DNA of 64,000 nt from DATJHM01 sp963777355 (GCA_963777355.1 CAVZQK010000022.1:372001-436000), one strand, 5' to 3'; shown: positions 28,257 to 38,836, counted from the stretch's first letter. Notes: a model not told the origin generated them from the letters alone. Made by a program: numbers and translations.

Positions 28257-29680
28257 TCATGCCTGCATCGTCTCAGAGGATAGCTCCTGTTCCACAAAGG
28301 CCAGGCCCAGGCGTGGTTGTGTCGTTATATAGACGCCTTCACTGGCTGTTTGTGGAGAGGTTGAAGAACGCCAGAAGACCTTATTATAGATATTATACAT
28401 CGCCATAGTTTTCAGCGCCTCCTCTTCCGGCATGCCATTCGTCATCTCCGCCAGGCTCAATTCGCGGACCCCTTTACCGGCATCCAGCACATCCTCCATA
28501 CCAGAAACGATAAAAAGAAAGGCTTCATTCATAGCATCACTATCATCGTAGTCATGATGAGTAAGCAGCTGGGCCTGCCAGAAATAGGATTCCTTGCCAT
28601 TATACTGGGCATAGAGTCCCGAAACAATAACCATAAGACGGAGATAAGCAAGACGATAACTTTTCTCAAAGAAGAGTTGAGCCTGCGGCTCAGCAACCTC
28701 GCCACGCAGGATACTGGCGATACTTGCGGCACACAGCAAGGCACTATGAGTAGCGAGATGGACGCCAGTAGAGAGGAGAGGGTCAATAAAGCAGGCGGCA
28801 TCTCCTATCAAGAAATAGCCGGGACCAGCGAGATTCTCCGCGATATAGGAATAGTCCTGTTCAGTTTTGATAGGCGAGACGAGCTTAGCAGGTTGCACGA
28901 CATCCGCGATCAGAGGGCAATCAGCGATAGCATCCAGATAGATCTGCTCAAGCGAGATATTTTTTTGGCGCTTCTCCTTGAAAGTAGTTTTATGGAGAAC
29001 ATACCCCACACTCAACGTCCCATCGTGGAGAGGAATCCCCCAGAGCCAGCCATCGGGGACGGCCCCATTTAAAATGCCGCCAGAAGGGACAAAAGGATAA
29101 CTACCAGCATCTTGCCAGTAGCCCCAGAGAGCAACATTTTGAAAGGCCTCGTGAAAATGCCGTGGTTTCAGATAACGAGTAGTCATAATGCCGGCCCTAC
29201 CGGAAGCATCGATCAGATAGTCAAAAGTAATCTCACCAGTAGCGCCGGTAGAGGATTGTAGCCAGGCAGCACCGCGAGGTCGCTCGTCAACGAAGTTCAG
29301 GGTCTGAATTATTGTACCCTCGTAGACCTGCACACCCTGACTTTTTGCGTGTTCCAGGAGCAAGTGGTCAAATTCCGAGCGCACCACCTGGAAACTATAG
29401 GGGTGGCGCAACTTTGCAAAGTTCAGGACCCAGGAATCCTTGCCCCAGGCAAAATAGCCGCCTTCCTTGCGTTGAAAGCCATACGCCTCAATTTTCTCAC
29501 GAGCGCCGATCAGATCTAATATCTCAAGGCAAGAGGGGAGAAGAGATTCACCAATATGATACCGGGGAAAAACTTCTCGCTCCACCAGGGTCACCTCAAA
29601 ACCTTCCCGTGCGAGGAGAGTAGCCGCAGTCGAGCCTGCGGGGCCTCCGCCAATTACCAAATCTGCGTTGAGCTATGCAT
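28257..29680 (-). pseudogene. flavin-dependent halogenase-like oxidoreductase, N-terminal frameshift
   Basis: About 474 residues. The FAD-binding G-G-G-P-A-G-S motif, the stretch YHIGESLLPSCLEILDLIG and the later GDAACFIDPLLSTGVHLA are typical of the CmlS/PltA/tryptophan-halogenase superfamily. It contains G-W-L-W-G-I-P, matching the WxWxIP motif that sets halogenases apart from monooxygenases. The ideal start is ATG 29680 with GGGAGG eight bases before it, but that frame stops after eight codons. Adding one A in the short A run near 29668 joins it to the main frame. Otherwise only a TTG at 29660 without a ribosome site could start it. Likely co-transcribed with the FHA exporter. Confidence 0.78.
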
Positions 29681-30420
29681 ATTTTTTCCTCCCACTATTT
29701 ACCGATATAGACGAGTAAGCCTCCACTTTTTTCCGTATGGAGAAGCCGCGTTTCTTGTAGCTACTATCATCCTAACCTGAAGCGCCAAAGATACCCACAA
29801 AAACGTGTATATCTATAATATCCCAAAAAAGCAAAGGGAAATGAAAGCATCAGGAACAGAAACAAGAGAGAGAATACAAGAAAGAAAGTCGCAAGGATTT
29901 TTGTGTTTCTTCATGGTCCATCGCTCGCTTTTTTGATACAATATGTCTACCTTGGAACAAAAGGGTTGACAGCTCTTATAAAGCCGTTAAGATAGAGAGA
30001 GTCGAGACAGAGGGAAAATATAGTCAGGTTTAAAACAAGAAAACCCTACAGAGCTACAAACTAAAATCGACCTGGGACTCTCAGTTTAAGGCTACATCGA
30101 ACTATAACAGTAGTACGATAGTAGGCTAGAGAAAAGGCTACATTGACGAACAGAAAACAAGAGAGAAGAAGATTCGAGAGAGTAGCCAGAAGGGTCCTGA
30201 ATATCTTATCTTAATCGGCAGAACAAGAGAATTCTTTAGGGGAGAGAACAGTTCTCCGCCAGGACAATAGCCATAATGGGGAGAGCGATTGAGATGAAAT
30301 AAGCGTAGTACTAAGAACAAAGGAGAGAAGAGCAGAGAGCTTATACGTTATTATAGTACTTCAGGTTAATACGAAACAGAAGATTGCGCTAGAATAATTG
30401 AAAGTATTTCAGGTAGGATT
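29681..30420. other. 740-base intergenic region without a recognisable gene
   Basis: Divergent space between the halogenase-like gene (minus) and the propeller gene (plus). It is A/G-rich on the plus strand with many AGAGA tracts. The only open frames are short and lack ribosome sites and family resemblance. None of the named repeat families is present. It should contain at least two promoters. Confidence 0.4.
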
Positions 30421-31670
30421 ATGAACAAAAAATATCTTTCCATAGGTTTAATCCTGCTCCTGGTTGTGGGCAGTATAGGTATATTTTTTACCGTAGCGCA
30501 TCCACTTGCCACCCTACAACCGCGACCCACGCCCATACCCTATAAAGCACCGCCGCGCACGATAGAGGTTCCACTCACATTGCATCGTGCGCAATCGACA
30601 ACAATTAATCAGACCATAATGACATTTAATCCCTGGGGAATTGCATTGGATCAGCAGAACGGCTATGTATGGGTTGCCGAGACAGGGTGTGAGATGAGTC
30701 CGGTCTGTACAACGCCTTCAGCCACAAAGATTGGCAAATTTTCGCTGGCGGATGGTTCGCTTTTACAGGAATATCAGGAGCCGCCAAATTATTCCAATCC
30801 GCTTTTTGTGGCGGTAGATGCGAATGGAGACGTCTGGTTCACAGAGCCAGCCACAAATGCGATAGGTGAATTTAACCCGAACACCACCGTTTTTACGCAA
30901 TATCCTACCTCAAAAGGGAGCGCGCCCTACGACTTACTTTTTGACAAGAACGGAAATATCTGGTTTACAGAGTTCACCGGCAACTCAATAGGATTTTTGA
31001 ACACGCAGACGGGAGCCGTTGTAGAAACCCCAGTATCCACAGTGCCAACCGATCCTTACGGCATCACAATAGATGGGAAAGGGACAATCTGGTTTGCGGA
31101 GAACCGGAAGTTTACCGAGCGGCTTGGTAGCTTTACGCCTACAACATCCGGCAAAATTACCATTGAGCAACATAATGTAACTTCTTTGCAGCCACATTTA
31201 CTAGTAGCGGACAAAGCGGGTAATATCTGGTTCAGTGAAGCATTTAGCGGTGCCATCGGTGAATACATTCCCTCCACTGACACCACCAATCACATTATCG
31301 TATCCAGCCTAGTCTGTCCCGTAGTAGCCACCTGTACAGGAACGCATATTTCTGGCATTGCCGTCGATAAAAATGGCAATATCTGGTTTACGGATTCGCT
31401 CAGTGGGCGCGTTGGATATATCGTGCCAGCGACAGGAGCGCTACACGCGTATACCATTTGCAATAAAGAATTTGCATCCTCATGATGGACTTAGCCATCG
31501 ATAAAAACAATACCGTCTGGTTCACAGAAGAATATGGTCGCGTATTAGGCGATGTGGCCAGGAGCAAAGTTTCCTGCCAAGTAGTCAGAGAAATGCCCAG
31601 AGGAGAGAAACAACCACTGCAAAGATGTAGTGATTGTTTCTTTTGCTTTGCTGCTACAAAAGAGAGATAG
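30421..31670 (+). pseudogene. Vgb-like (virginiamycin B lyase-fold) beta-propeller, C-terminal frameshift
   Basis: The main frame (30421-31485, 354 residues) begins with one membrane helix acting as signal or anchor. Repeated blades follow, each with the D-x-x-G-x-[IV]-W-F-T-E motif (VDANGDVWFTEPATNAIGEF, FDKNGNIWFTEFTGNSIGF and so on), the hallmark of the streptogramin-lyase fold. The last blade, LAIDKNNTVWFTEEYGRV, is in another frame and ends at 31670, so a shift lies at about 31455-31495. The family includes antibiotic lyases, but many exported members have no proven activity; the catalytic His/Glu could not be placed. AGGTAGG precedes the ATG. Confidence 0.75.
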
Positions 31671-31674
31671 CCTT

Positions 31675-33036
31675 TTAAAGCTTCTCTACATACGCGACAA
31701 AGTGAGCGCCCCGGTCAAACTCGTTGAGGAACATACCAAAGCTAGTAAAGCCGGGAGAGAAGAGCAGAATATCACCTGATTTTACCAGAGCGCAGGCAGC
31801 ATCCATAGCCTGGCGAAAATTGGTATAGACGCCACGAACAGGGTTAGCTCTGCCCAGTTTCAGGGCAGCGGCCTCGATAGCAGGCAAGAGTTCATCGGTA
31901 CCGCTGCCAGACAAAAGAATCACATCTCGGCCACGCTCGACAATACGCTCAGGCCAGCGTTCAAGCGGGAGATGTTTCGTATTGCCGCCCGCGACCAGCA
32001 CGATTGGTTGATCGAAAGCTTCGAGGGCGACCTGGCCGGCGACAGGAGTTGTACTACTGCTATCATTGATATAGCGAACATCATGCAGATCACGCACTAT
32101 CTGGAGACGGTGAGCGATACCATGAAAACGGCGGACGCTCTCCTCAATAACCGCATCCTCGACGCCAAGAAGTTGAGCGGTAGTAGTAGCAAGCAAAATA
32201 TTTTCCAGATTATGCTGACCAGGAAGGGGCGTATTGCGGAAAAGAAAAGGTCTGAGTTGGGCGGAATTGCGAGCAAAGCTACCACCGCGTTGGAGACTTG
32301 TATACCAGGTTTGCGCATTTGCCTCCGCGCCAAAGCGGCGCGTCCAGGGGTTATCATAATTAAAGACAGCGATATCGTCTGCATGTTGATAGCGAAAAAT
32401 ATTTGTTTTCGCCTGAGCATAGTCTTCCATGCTGGCGTAGGTATTGAGATGATCGGGATAGATATTGGTCATCACAGCCACAGCCGGACTGATTTTGTGT
32501 GGTTCCAGACCTTCCAGTTGCCAGCTTGAAAGCTCTAACACAACCTGCGTCTCCCGATGAATTTGTGGAAGGAGAGAGAGCGTTTCCACACCTGCGACAT
32601 TGCCGCCAAGAAGAGTATCTTTGCCAGCGGCGCGAAGAATCTCATAGAGCAGGCTACTCGTCGTTGTTTTGCCACGGGTGCCCGTGATACCGATAATCTT
32701 ACCGGGACAGGCGAGGAAAAAAAGGCCAATCTCCATTTCGATCTGTGCGCCGTGTGCTCTAGCTTCCTGTAAATAGGGGGAGGTGGCGGGCACGCCGGGA
32801 TTGCGGATAACGATATCGGCCCATTGGAAATCCTCAGAGCGATGTTCACCGAGGATAAACTCAATATCCAGGCCTGCCAGAGCCTGGACGCTTGGGGCAA
32901 GGAGACTGGGAGATTTCATATCGGTAACGCGCACAATTGCGCCCTGTTGGGCGGCATAGCGAGCGGAGGCCATACCAGAGCCTTGCAGGCCCAGGCCCAT
33001 AACCAGGACGCGTTTATTTTGGAGATGTATCCTCAT
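31675..33036 (-). CDS. murD: UDP-N-acetylmuramoylalanine-D-glutamate ligase (MurD)
   Basis: A protein of 453 residues, normal for MurD. The N-terminal Rossmann domain starts KRVLVMGLGLQGSGMASA. The central ATPase has the P-loop G-I-T-G-T-R-G-K-T-T-T, the Mg-binding E-L-S-S-W-Q-L-E, and DHLNTYASMEDYAQAKTNIF with the Lys that is carbamylated in Mur ligases. The C-terminal domain has NDSSSTTPVA and VLVAGGNTKH. It adds D-Glu to UDP-MurNAc-L-Ala in the cytoplasm. ATG 33036 gives the standard N-terminus; a frame-open extension of 31 codons looks non-conserved. No other mur or division gene is near, unlike the usual dcw cluster. Confidence 0.93.
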   Translation of the reverse strand: MRIHLQNKRVLVMGLGLQGSGMASARYAAQQGAIVRVTDMKSPSLLAPSVQALAGLDIEFILGEHRSEDFQWADIVIRNPGVPATSPYLQEARAHGAQIEMEIGLFFLACPGKIIGITGTRGKTTTSSLLYEILRAAGKDTLLGGNVAGVETLSLLPQIHRETQVVLELSSWQLEGLEPHKISPAVAVMTNIYPDHLNTYASMEDYAQAKTNIFRYQHADDIAVFNYDNPWTRRFGAEANAQTWYTSLQRGGSFARNSAQLRPFLFRNTPLPGQHNLENILLATTTAQLLGVEDAVIEESVRRFHGIAHRLQIVRDLHDVRYINDSSSTTPVAGQVALEAFDQPIVLVAGGNTKHLPLERWPERIVERGRDVILLSGSGTDELLPAIEAAALKLGRANPVRGVYTNFRQAMDAACALVKSGDILLFSPGFTSFGMFLNEFDRGAHFVAYVEKL

Positions 33037-33224
33037 CAGATTGCGGCAAGGAGACCTTGTGCATTCAAGCAGGGAAGGAATTGCCGCCTCTCCTTTCGTA
33101 GGGGTGCTAAAATCTCTAATAGTTTGCATCAGGATAACACATTTTTGCTATGGAGAAAACCAGCAAAGCATCCGAAATTTTATATTACTGCCCTGACCAC
33201 CTTCCATTGTAGGAGAGACAACAT

Positions 33225-33380
33225 CGGGCGAGAGGGGGTCGGGGAAGAGGAGACGGGCAAGCCGATCTGCCCTACGAGAGGTTCTCCTTCCTACAGATGA
33301 GGGTGGTTGGGAAAGAGGAGACGGGCAAGCCGATCTGCCCTACGTGAGATTCTCCTTCTTACAGATGAGGGTGGTTGGGG
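33225..33380. repeat. two tandem units with GAGACGGGCAAGCC core
   Basis: The cores GAGACGGGCAAGCCGATC start at 33250 and 33318, 68 bases apart. Each is followed by TGCCCTACG and a CTTACAGATGAGGGTGGTTGGG-like segment. The shared end CTACAGATGAGGGTGGT also follows the array at 15576-15779, so both loci carry the same composite element. The rest of the 540-base gap between murD and the kinase shows no gene. Confidence 0.85.
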
Positions 33381-33578
33381 TACTTGCTTGATGGTTCGAT
33401 AGGAAGGAAAGAATGATGCTATAATATGAGCACAAAAAAGAATGATGCTAACAGACAGGAGCTCGCATAGTTGCATCGTCTCACAACGACCTGTCCCATC
33501 GGCAATGTTTGCTTCTTGAATTGTGTAATCTGAACTCGATGAAGAGCCTATTTCTTCTCTTCATAATCTAGAAAATCG

Positions 33579-36384
33579 ATGTATATGATACCAGGACAAG
33601 CAGAGCAATTTGAATATATTCTTGGGAATATCGCCAGCGGTGTCGCGATTCTGGATGCACAGAGCTTCTTCATTCGCTATGCCAACCCCTACCTCTGTTC
33701 TTTATTGGGCGAATCGTTCACGCCGCTCACCGTCTCCGGACATGCGATAGAGGAATTACTCCCTCCGGCAGTAAGTAAGGCGGCGCTTCCGCTATTACAC
33801 TACACAGCGATGACGGGGAAGCGCGTCAACTATGCCGAAGTGCCTTATGAAGGCTTTTTAGAGATGCGCGGCAAGACCTACTGGCATATATCCATCGAGG
33901 CAATCCAAAGTGAATGTGGGGAGATAAACGCAGCATCAGGGGAATTTGAGCAGGAGGTAGTAGCCCTTCAAGTGCTTATTGAGGATGTCACAGATGCGGT
34001 GCGCTCACGTTTACATCTCAATGCAATTCACTCTATCTCAGCCGCCATTGCGACAGGTGCGGCCCTGCCGCAGGTACTGGATCGTATTTTGCAGGCGATG
34101 CAAGACATGGTCGGCTCAAAGCGCTGTGCAGTTTTTTTAATTGAGCAATCGCTGGCAGATAGCGAAGCCCGGTTATCGAGCTATGAAGAGGTACAGCGCG
34201 GATCTGAAGAGAGAGTGCGAGAGGCGCGGTTAGCGGCCCAGAAGGAAGTGCATATACGCTCTTATGATTGGCGACCAGTGGTAAATGAGCACATTTTGCT
34301 GGGCCGGGTTGAACAGGCGGGCCATGCGCTGATTATTGCGGACACGAGCCAGGAATTGGAGATTGAGCTTCCCTTTTTAATTCACGAAGGGGAAGCCACG
34401 CGGCCAGGATCGGCACTCTGCGTGCCGATATTTGAGCCACCTTCGCATGCGAGAGCGCTGCGTGCTGAGCGAAAGCGGAGCAGAAGAAACAGGTAGTGGA
34501 GAGCAGAGCATTCTCCTGGGTTCTATCGAAGTCTATCATCGGCGGGCGAGGAGTTTTCCAGCAGAGGAAGTCGCGCTCCTGGAACAGTTTGCCCAACAGG
34601 CAGGGCTGGCGATTCAGACAGCCCGGCTCTTTCGCAACATTGATCGCTATGCCCGCGTTGCCAGTCGCAGTGCCCATCAAAAAGAAAACATCATGCAGGC
34701 AATTCCTGATGGTGTCGTGATCTTTGATCCGCGCTGGCGGGTAGCGGATGCAAATCATGCTGCGCGTAAGCTCTTTGGTTGGCCTGATACCATTCTTGGA
34801 ACACCAGTAGCGCTAGCATTTCGTGCCAGCGCGGCCAGGTTTGAGGGAATCTTCGCCATGTTTCCCAATCTGGCGGAGCAACTGGAAAAGCGAGCCCTGG
34901 CCGAGAGCATAGAAGAGATAAAATTTGTAAGTGCGGAAGGGCAGGCTTACACCTTGCGCGTCTCTTATGCTCCCATTCGCGATGAGCTGGGAGATCTTTT
35001 CGCCTTTATTGTCATCTATCATGATGTGACCAGCGAGGCAGAAGAGCGCGAGCGCATTGAAGCCGAGGTAGTAACGCGAACGGCAGAGCTAGCGCAACGG
35101 AATCGGGCATTACAAAAGGCAAAAGAGGAGCAGGAACTATCACACGCGCGGATGACCTTACTACTGGATCGTATGCCCTCAGGAGTACTTCTGGTTGAGG
35201 CAGAGGACAACACAGTCACACTCATCAACGGGCAAGCGATTCATATTCTTCAGAGCATGGGAGTCGCACTTCCACCAACACGAGATGGAAGCGCGAGTAC
35301 ATCATATGCAAATGAGCTAAACAGCGAACAACTCTTACGGCAGGCCAGCCTCTATGCTCCCAATGGAGCAATAGTGCACTACGAAGAGCAACCGCTCTAC
35401 CGTGCCCTAGTACGCGGCGAGGCCAGTGAAGCCGAACTGCACACAACGCGTACAACTGGTGATCTAATGTATCTCTTAGCAAATGCAGCACCGCTACGCA
35501 GTGCTAATGGGACAGTGATGAGCGCGATTCTAGTACTCCACGAAATAAGCAAGATGAAAGCCCTGGAGCGTGCGCGTGAAGATTTCTTTACCACAATGGC
35601 CCACGAGCTAAAAACACCATTGGCAAATATTCGAGCGCACCTGAGCGCCCTCCTGGTGCGGGATCTCCAATGGTCGAGTGAAGAGCAGTTCGCCTTCTTG
35701 CAGACTGCGGATGAACAGGTTGAACGGCTGGTAAGAATGATCAATCAATTTCTGGACGCCTCACGTGTAGAGGCGGGAGCATTGCGTCTGGAGTTAGAAC
35801 CGCTCTTAATTCCAGAGCTTGTAGAAGATTTACAGGATCGGCTGGAGGCCCTCATCGCCTCATCCGAACGAGAATTGCGGGTCCAGTTACCAGACGATCT
35901 ACCCGCAGTACGTGGAGATTACGAGCTCATCATGAGTGTGCTCACCAATCTGCTCAGCAATGCCTTTCGTTATGCACCTATTGGAGACATGGTCCAGCTC
36001 ACCATTGAGCCGCAGTATGATATACAAGGCAAGCGAGTAAATGCAGTCATATTCACCGTCACAGATCGAGGACCGGGAATGACGCGGGAGCAGCAAACGA
36101 AAATATTCACCCGTTTCAGCACATTTGCGGCACTGATTCGTCCCGCGCAAGATCGTCCGGGGCAGCCCATGCAGGAGAGGAGAAAAGGGAGTGGTCGCTG
36201 GAGCGCGGCCACGGGACTAGGATTATACATTAGTCGTGGCATAATTGAAGCACATGAAAGTGAACTGACGCTTAAAACGAGTCCTGGGCAGGGGGCCAGT
36301 TTCTCGTTTACACTGCCCACCTTCAGTCGCAAGCGAGGTCAGGGAAATCGCAAGCTCACACAGGAACAAGAGAAAGGGTCTTAA
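33579..36384 (+). pseudogene. PAS-GAF-PAS hybrid sensor histidine kinase, frameshifted
   Basis: A soluble multi-sensor kinase of about 935 residues in two overlapping frames. The first (33579-34496) gives a PAS domain (ILGNIASGVAILDAQSFFIRYANPYL) and most of a GAF domain. The second (to 36384) resumes inside the GAF domain (LLGSIEVYHRRARSFPAEEVALLEQFAQQAGLAIQTA). It then has two more PAS domains joined by a coiled coil, a HisKA box A-H-E-L-K-T-P, and an ATPase domain with NLLSNAFRY, DRGPGM and GLGLYISRGII. One base shift between about 34435 and 34495 unites them. No membrane helix is present. The OmpR-type regulator at 36510 is its likely partner. Confidence 0.85.
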
Positions 36385-36509
36385 GCCAGGATATGAGGGA
36401 AAAGGAAAGCCTGGGCAGAAGTAGTTAGTTAAGACAAGGCGAAGTGAGAAGGTTTCAGGCATGTGCTCAGAAGATACACTAGCGCGACCTGATTGAAAAG
36501 GGGACAAAC

Positions 36510-37265
36510 ATGTCGACGACAGAGAAAAAAGTGCGCATTCTTTGCGTAGAAGATGATCCACAGATGCGTACATTTTTATTAGCCCAATTAAAGGCGCGAG
36601 GTTTTCACGTACAGGCGGTACGGGATGGGGCGCAAGCTATTGACCTGGCAGCGATCTTTCAGCCACAACTCGTCCTCCTGGACCTCTCACTCCCTTCACT
36701 CGATGGATTAACCTTTTTGAGGCGGCTGAGAGAGTGGAGTGGGGCACCAGTAATCATCCTTTCAGCACATGACGAGGAGCCAGTAAAGATCAAAGCGCTG
36801 GATCTGGGGGCAGATGACTATCTTACAAAGCCATTCAGTCTGAACGAACTGCTGGCACGGGTGCGGGTAGCGTTAAGGAGAGCGGATGAGACAGCGAAGC
36901 TGAGAAACAGTGCGCTGGGGAGTGAAGCGCAGCGTCCGAGCTATCGCAGCGGGGGAGAGAACGGGCTCATGGTAGATTTTGCGCATCGTGTGGTGAGGGC
37001 TGGGGGAGGAGAAGTGCATCTCACCCCGACAGAATATGATCTTCTGTGTGAGCTCACGAGAAACGCCGGGAAGGTTCTCACGCACCGAGAACTGCTTCAG
37101 AGAGTGTGGGGGCCAGACTATAGCGGTGAAAACACCTATCTACGTACATTTGTGCGGCATCTGCGCCGTAAGCTTGAGCCAGACCCCTCGCAGCCGCGTT
37201 TTTTGCGAAACGAATTGGGAGTAGGTTATTTTGTGCCGCCGCCCGACCCAGAGAACAGCCTGTAA
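36510..37265 (+). CDS. OmpR/PhoB-family response regulator
   Basis: A 251-residue protein. The receiver has Asp15/Asp16, phospho-acceptor Asp58 in LVLLDLSLP and the KPF motif after ADDYLT. A longer than usual linker (about residues 125-155, with a GGENG patch) leads to the winged-helix effector: HLTPTEYDLLCELTRNAGKVLTHRELL and TFVRHLRRKLE. It lies 125 bases after the PAS-GAF kinase in the same direction. The direct-repeat site at 37342-37381 just downstream resembles what this family binds. Confidence 0.92.
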   Translation: MSTTEKKVRILCVEDDPQMRTFLLAQLKARGFHVQAVRDGAQAIDLAAIFQPQLVLLDLSLPSLDGLTFLRRLREWSGAPVIILSAHDEEPVKIKALDLGADDYLTKPFSLNELLARVRVALRRADETAKLRNSALGSEAQRPSYRSGGENGLMVDFAHRVVRAGGGEVHLTPTEYDLLCELTRNAGKVLTHRELLQRVWGPDYSGENTYLRTFVRHLRRKLEPDPSQPRFLRNELGVGYFVPPPDPENSL

Positions 37266-37341
37266 GTCTGTAAGGGGAGAATGCAGATTAGCGGGGATTA
37301 GATTGATGAAAGCAGATATGTTATCGGCAATTCTTTTGATC

Positions 37342-37381
37342 TTCACACAGATTTCACACAGCGGTCATAATTTTCACAGAT
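37342..37381 (+). promoter_or_regulatory. array of ~11-bp direct repeats, Pho-box-like
   Basis: TTCACACAG occurs at 37342 and 37353, followed by GGTCATAAT at 37363 and TTCACAGAT at 37373, so half-sites repeat every 10-11 bases on one face of the helix. OmpR/PhoB-family regulators bind such direct repeats; the last two units (GGTCAT-AATT-TTCACAG) resemble the Pho box. It is placed 120 bases upstream of the receiver-only gene and just downstream of an OmpR-type regulator gene. Confidence 0.5.
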
Positions 37382-37500
37382 TTATCACCACCTGTATTGT
37401 AAGCTAAAGACCAGAGAGGTTGTTTCTCTTATCAGCTCACCAGCGGCCCAGTCCGTGGCATGTGAGATGCAGCGCACGTCGTAGCGGAAGCAGAGTGTTT

Positions 37501-37999
37501 ATGCAAGAGAATGAGGCTGCACAGAAACTGTTGAGAGGTAACGAAGAACAGGGAAATGCAGCAGCACAATTGAGAGACACGAAAGCTTCGGAGCTGGAGC
37601 GAAATCAAGAGCAACCATTTCTCCTGCGAATCCTGGTGGTCGAAGACGATCCTACTCTTGCCACGCTGGAAGCTGGTGTTTTGAGAGCGCATGGATTCAC
37701 TGTTGAGATAGTAAACAGTGGGGAGCGCGCAATTGCCACCCTCCACCATTCTCTACCTGATCTTGTAGTGCTTGATATTGAACTCACCGGTTCTATACAG
37801 GGTTGGGAAGTCTTGCAGGCAGTACGTGCCGCAGCGCCTATCCCCGTACTGCTCACCACGAGTTTCAGTCAGTGCCGTGCGCGAACGCATACACAGCCAG
37901 GGTGAAACAAGGTTAACGCTGGATCATTTGCCCAAGCCTTATCCGATGCAAATGCTGCTCAAGCGTGTAAAGCGCATGTTGATGGTCGCCACTCAGTAG
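37501..37999 (+). pseudogene. receiver-only (CheY-like) response regulator, frameshifted
   Basis: From ATG 37501 (GGAAG before it) about 40 polar residues precede a receiver domain: ILVVEDDPTLATLEAGVLRAHGF and LPDLVVLDIELTG with the phospho-acceptor Asp. The frame goes wrong after PIPVLLTT and stops at 37905. The remaining strand and helix (VSAVRERIHSQGE, then LPKPYPMQMLLKRVKRML with the conserved K-P) lie in another frame ending at 37999. Deleting one T from the TTT at about 37862-37864 joins them. There is no output domain, so it would act by protein contact or phosphotransfer. Confidence 0.8.
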
Positions 38000-38030
38000 T
38001 AGTTAACAGCAAGCAAAAAGGAGATGTCAT

Positions 38031-38258
38031 ATGATGGACCGCAAAGAGGATCGTGAAATTTTGCGTAAGGGTGGCTTTGCTGAGAATGAAGTAACGTCCT
38101 TGAGCCAATTGAGGCGGGACTATTCTGAGCGCGAACGAAGGCAAGCGCAGGCCGACAATCGGCGTCTAGAATTTTATTCGCTGGCTGGTAAATACAGGAA
38201 AAATTACCGATCAGATCGCATAGAACGTGCCAGGGCGGAGACATCTCCGCCCTTCTGA
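38031..38258 (+). CDS. small hypothetical charged protein
   Basis: A 75-residue, strongly charged frame with many Arg and Glu (LRRDYSERERRQAQADNRR). The main support is an excellent ribosome site, AAAAAGGAG, about 8 bases before ATG 38031, and its position 31 bases after the receiver gene. No family is recognised. Its last 16 codons overlap the antisense frame at 38211-38561, so at least one of the two ends differently or is not real. Confidence 0.5.
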   Translation: MMDRKEDREILRKGGFAENEVTSLSQLRRDYSERERRQAQADNRRLEFYSLAGKYRKNYRSDRIERARAETSPPF

Positions 38259-38561
38259 GTTTCGTGAAGTCAGGTCATGCTGAGTTTTTCGCGCGTGCGA
38301 ACCTGGAATGCACCGAGCGCATTCCCTACGAGTATTTCGGGTGTGAGTTATGCACCAGCAGATGGAGTAGGCTTCTCTGAAGAGTTGGTGGATGGTTGGG
38401 AGTATGGGGGGAAGTTGAGCGACAGTAGCCATAATGCTCTCTACTAATGAGACAGGTGGCTCAAACTGTTCCAGATGATTAAAGAGCGCATCAAGTTCTT
38501 CATCTTCCAGTTCTTCAGTCATGTTATTGTGAGTAAAGAGCATCTTCTTGGAATACTGCAT
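38211..38561 (-). CDS. small hypothetical acidic protein
   Basis: A 116-residue frame. The first ~60 residues look protein-like: an acidic start (TEELEDEELDALFNHLEQFEPP) and an amphipathic segment VSLVESIMATVAQLPP, similar in style to short anti-sigma-like N-termini. GGAG lies six bases before ATG 38561. The second half is rich in Cys/Arg/His and may be non-native read-through, so the true stop could have been moved by an indel. No family is recognised. Confidence 0.45.
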   Translation of the reverse strand: MQYSKKMLFTHNNMTEELEDEELDALFNHLEQFEPPVSLVESIMATVAQLPPILPTIHQLFREAYSICWCITHTRNTRRECARCIPGSHARKTQHDLTSRNSEGRRCLRPGTFYAI

Positions 38562-38694
38562 AACTTCTCCACTTTTTTTCTGTTTGGTATCTATCTTCTT
38601 ATGTATTACGAAGACAAGATAAGAGAAGTTTCAGGAAATGGGATGTTTTTCCAAGATTTCTTATCTAATTCTCAATTTGCCGCCATTTTTCATT

Positions 38695-38765
38695 CTCTCG
38701 GCGAACACGGACAGAGATTAACAGCGTGTCCCTACCTGGTTGCGAGAGGGGCTGCGAGGCGAATC
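38695..38765. repeat. partial copy of the AACAGCCG repeat family
   Basis: Contains CTCGGCGAACACGGACAGAGATTAACAGCGTGTCCCTACC and a trailing GCGAGAGGGGCTGCGAGGCGAA, a diverged copy of the element at 5876 and 18778. Confidence 0.55.
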
Positions 38766-38778
38766 TGAGACAAAAATA

Positions 38779-38817
38779 ACCTCAAGCAGGCACAAAGAGA
38801 TTGAGCCTGCTTGAGGT
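38779..38817 (-). terminator. intrinsic terminator of the ferritin-like gene
   Basis: A perfect 13-bp stem (ACCTCAAGCAGGC with GCCTGCTTGAGGT) around a 13-base loop, followed on the minus strand by TATTTTTG. It lies 20 bases past the stop codon of the minus-strand gene ending at 38837. Confidence 0.85.
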
Positions 38818-38836
38818 ATGCCCGTAGAAGCAGGGA

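Noticed and set aside
30138..30320. 60-codon minus-strand frame in the long gap
   Set aside because: No ribosome site and no resemblance to a known family; length is expected by chance.
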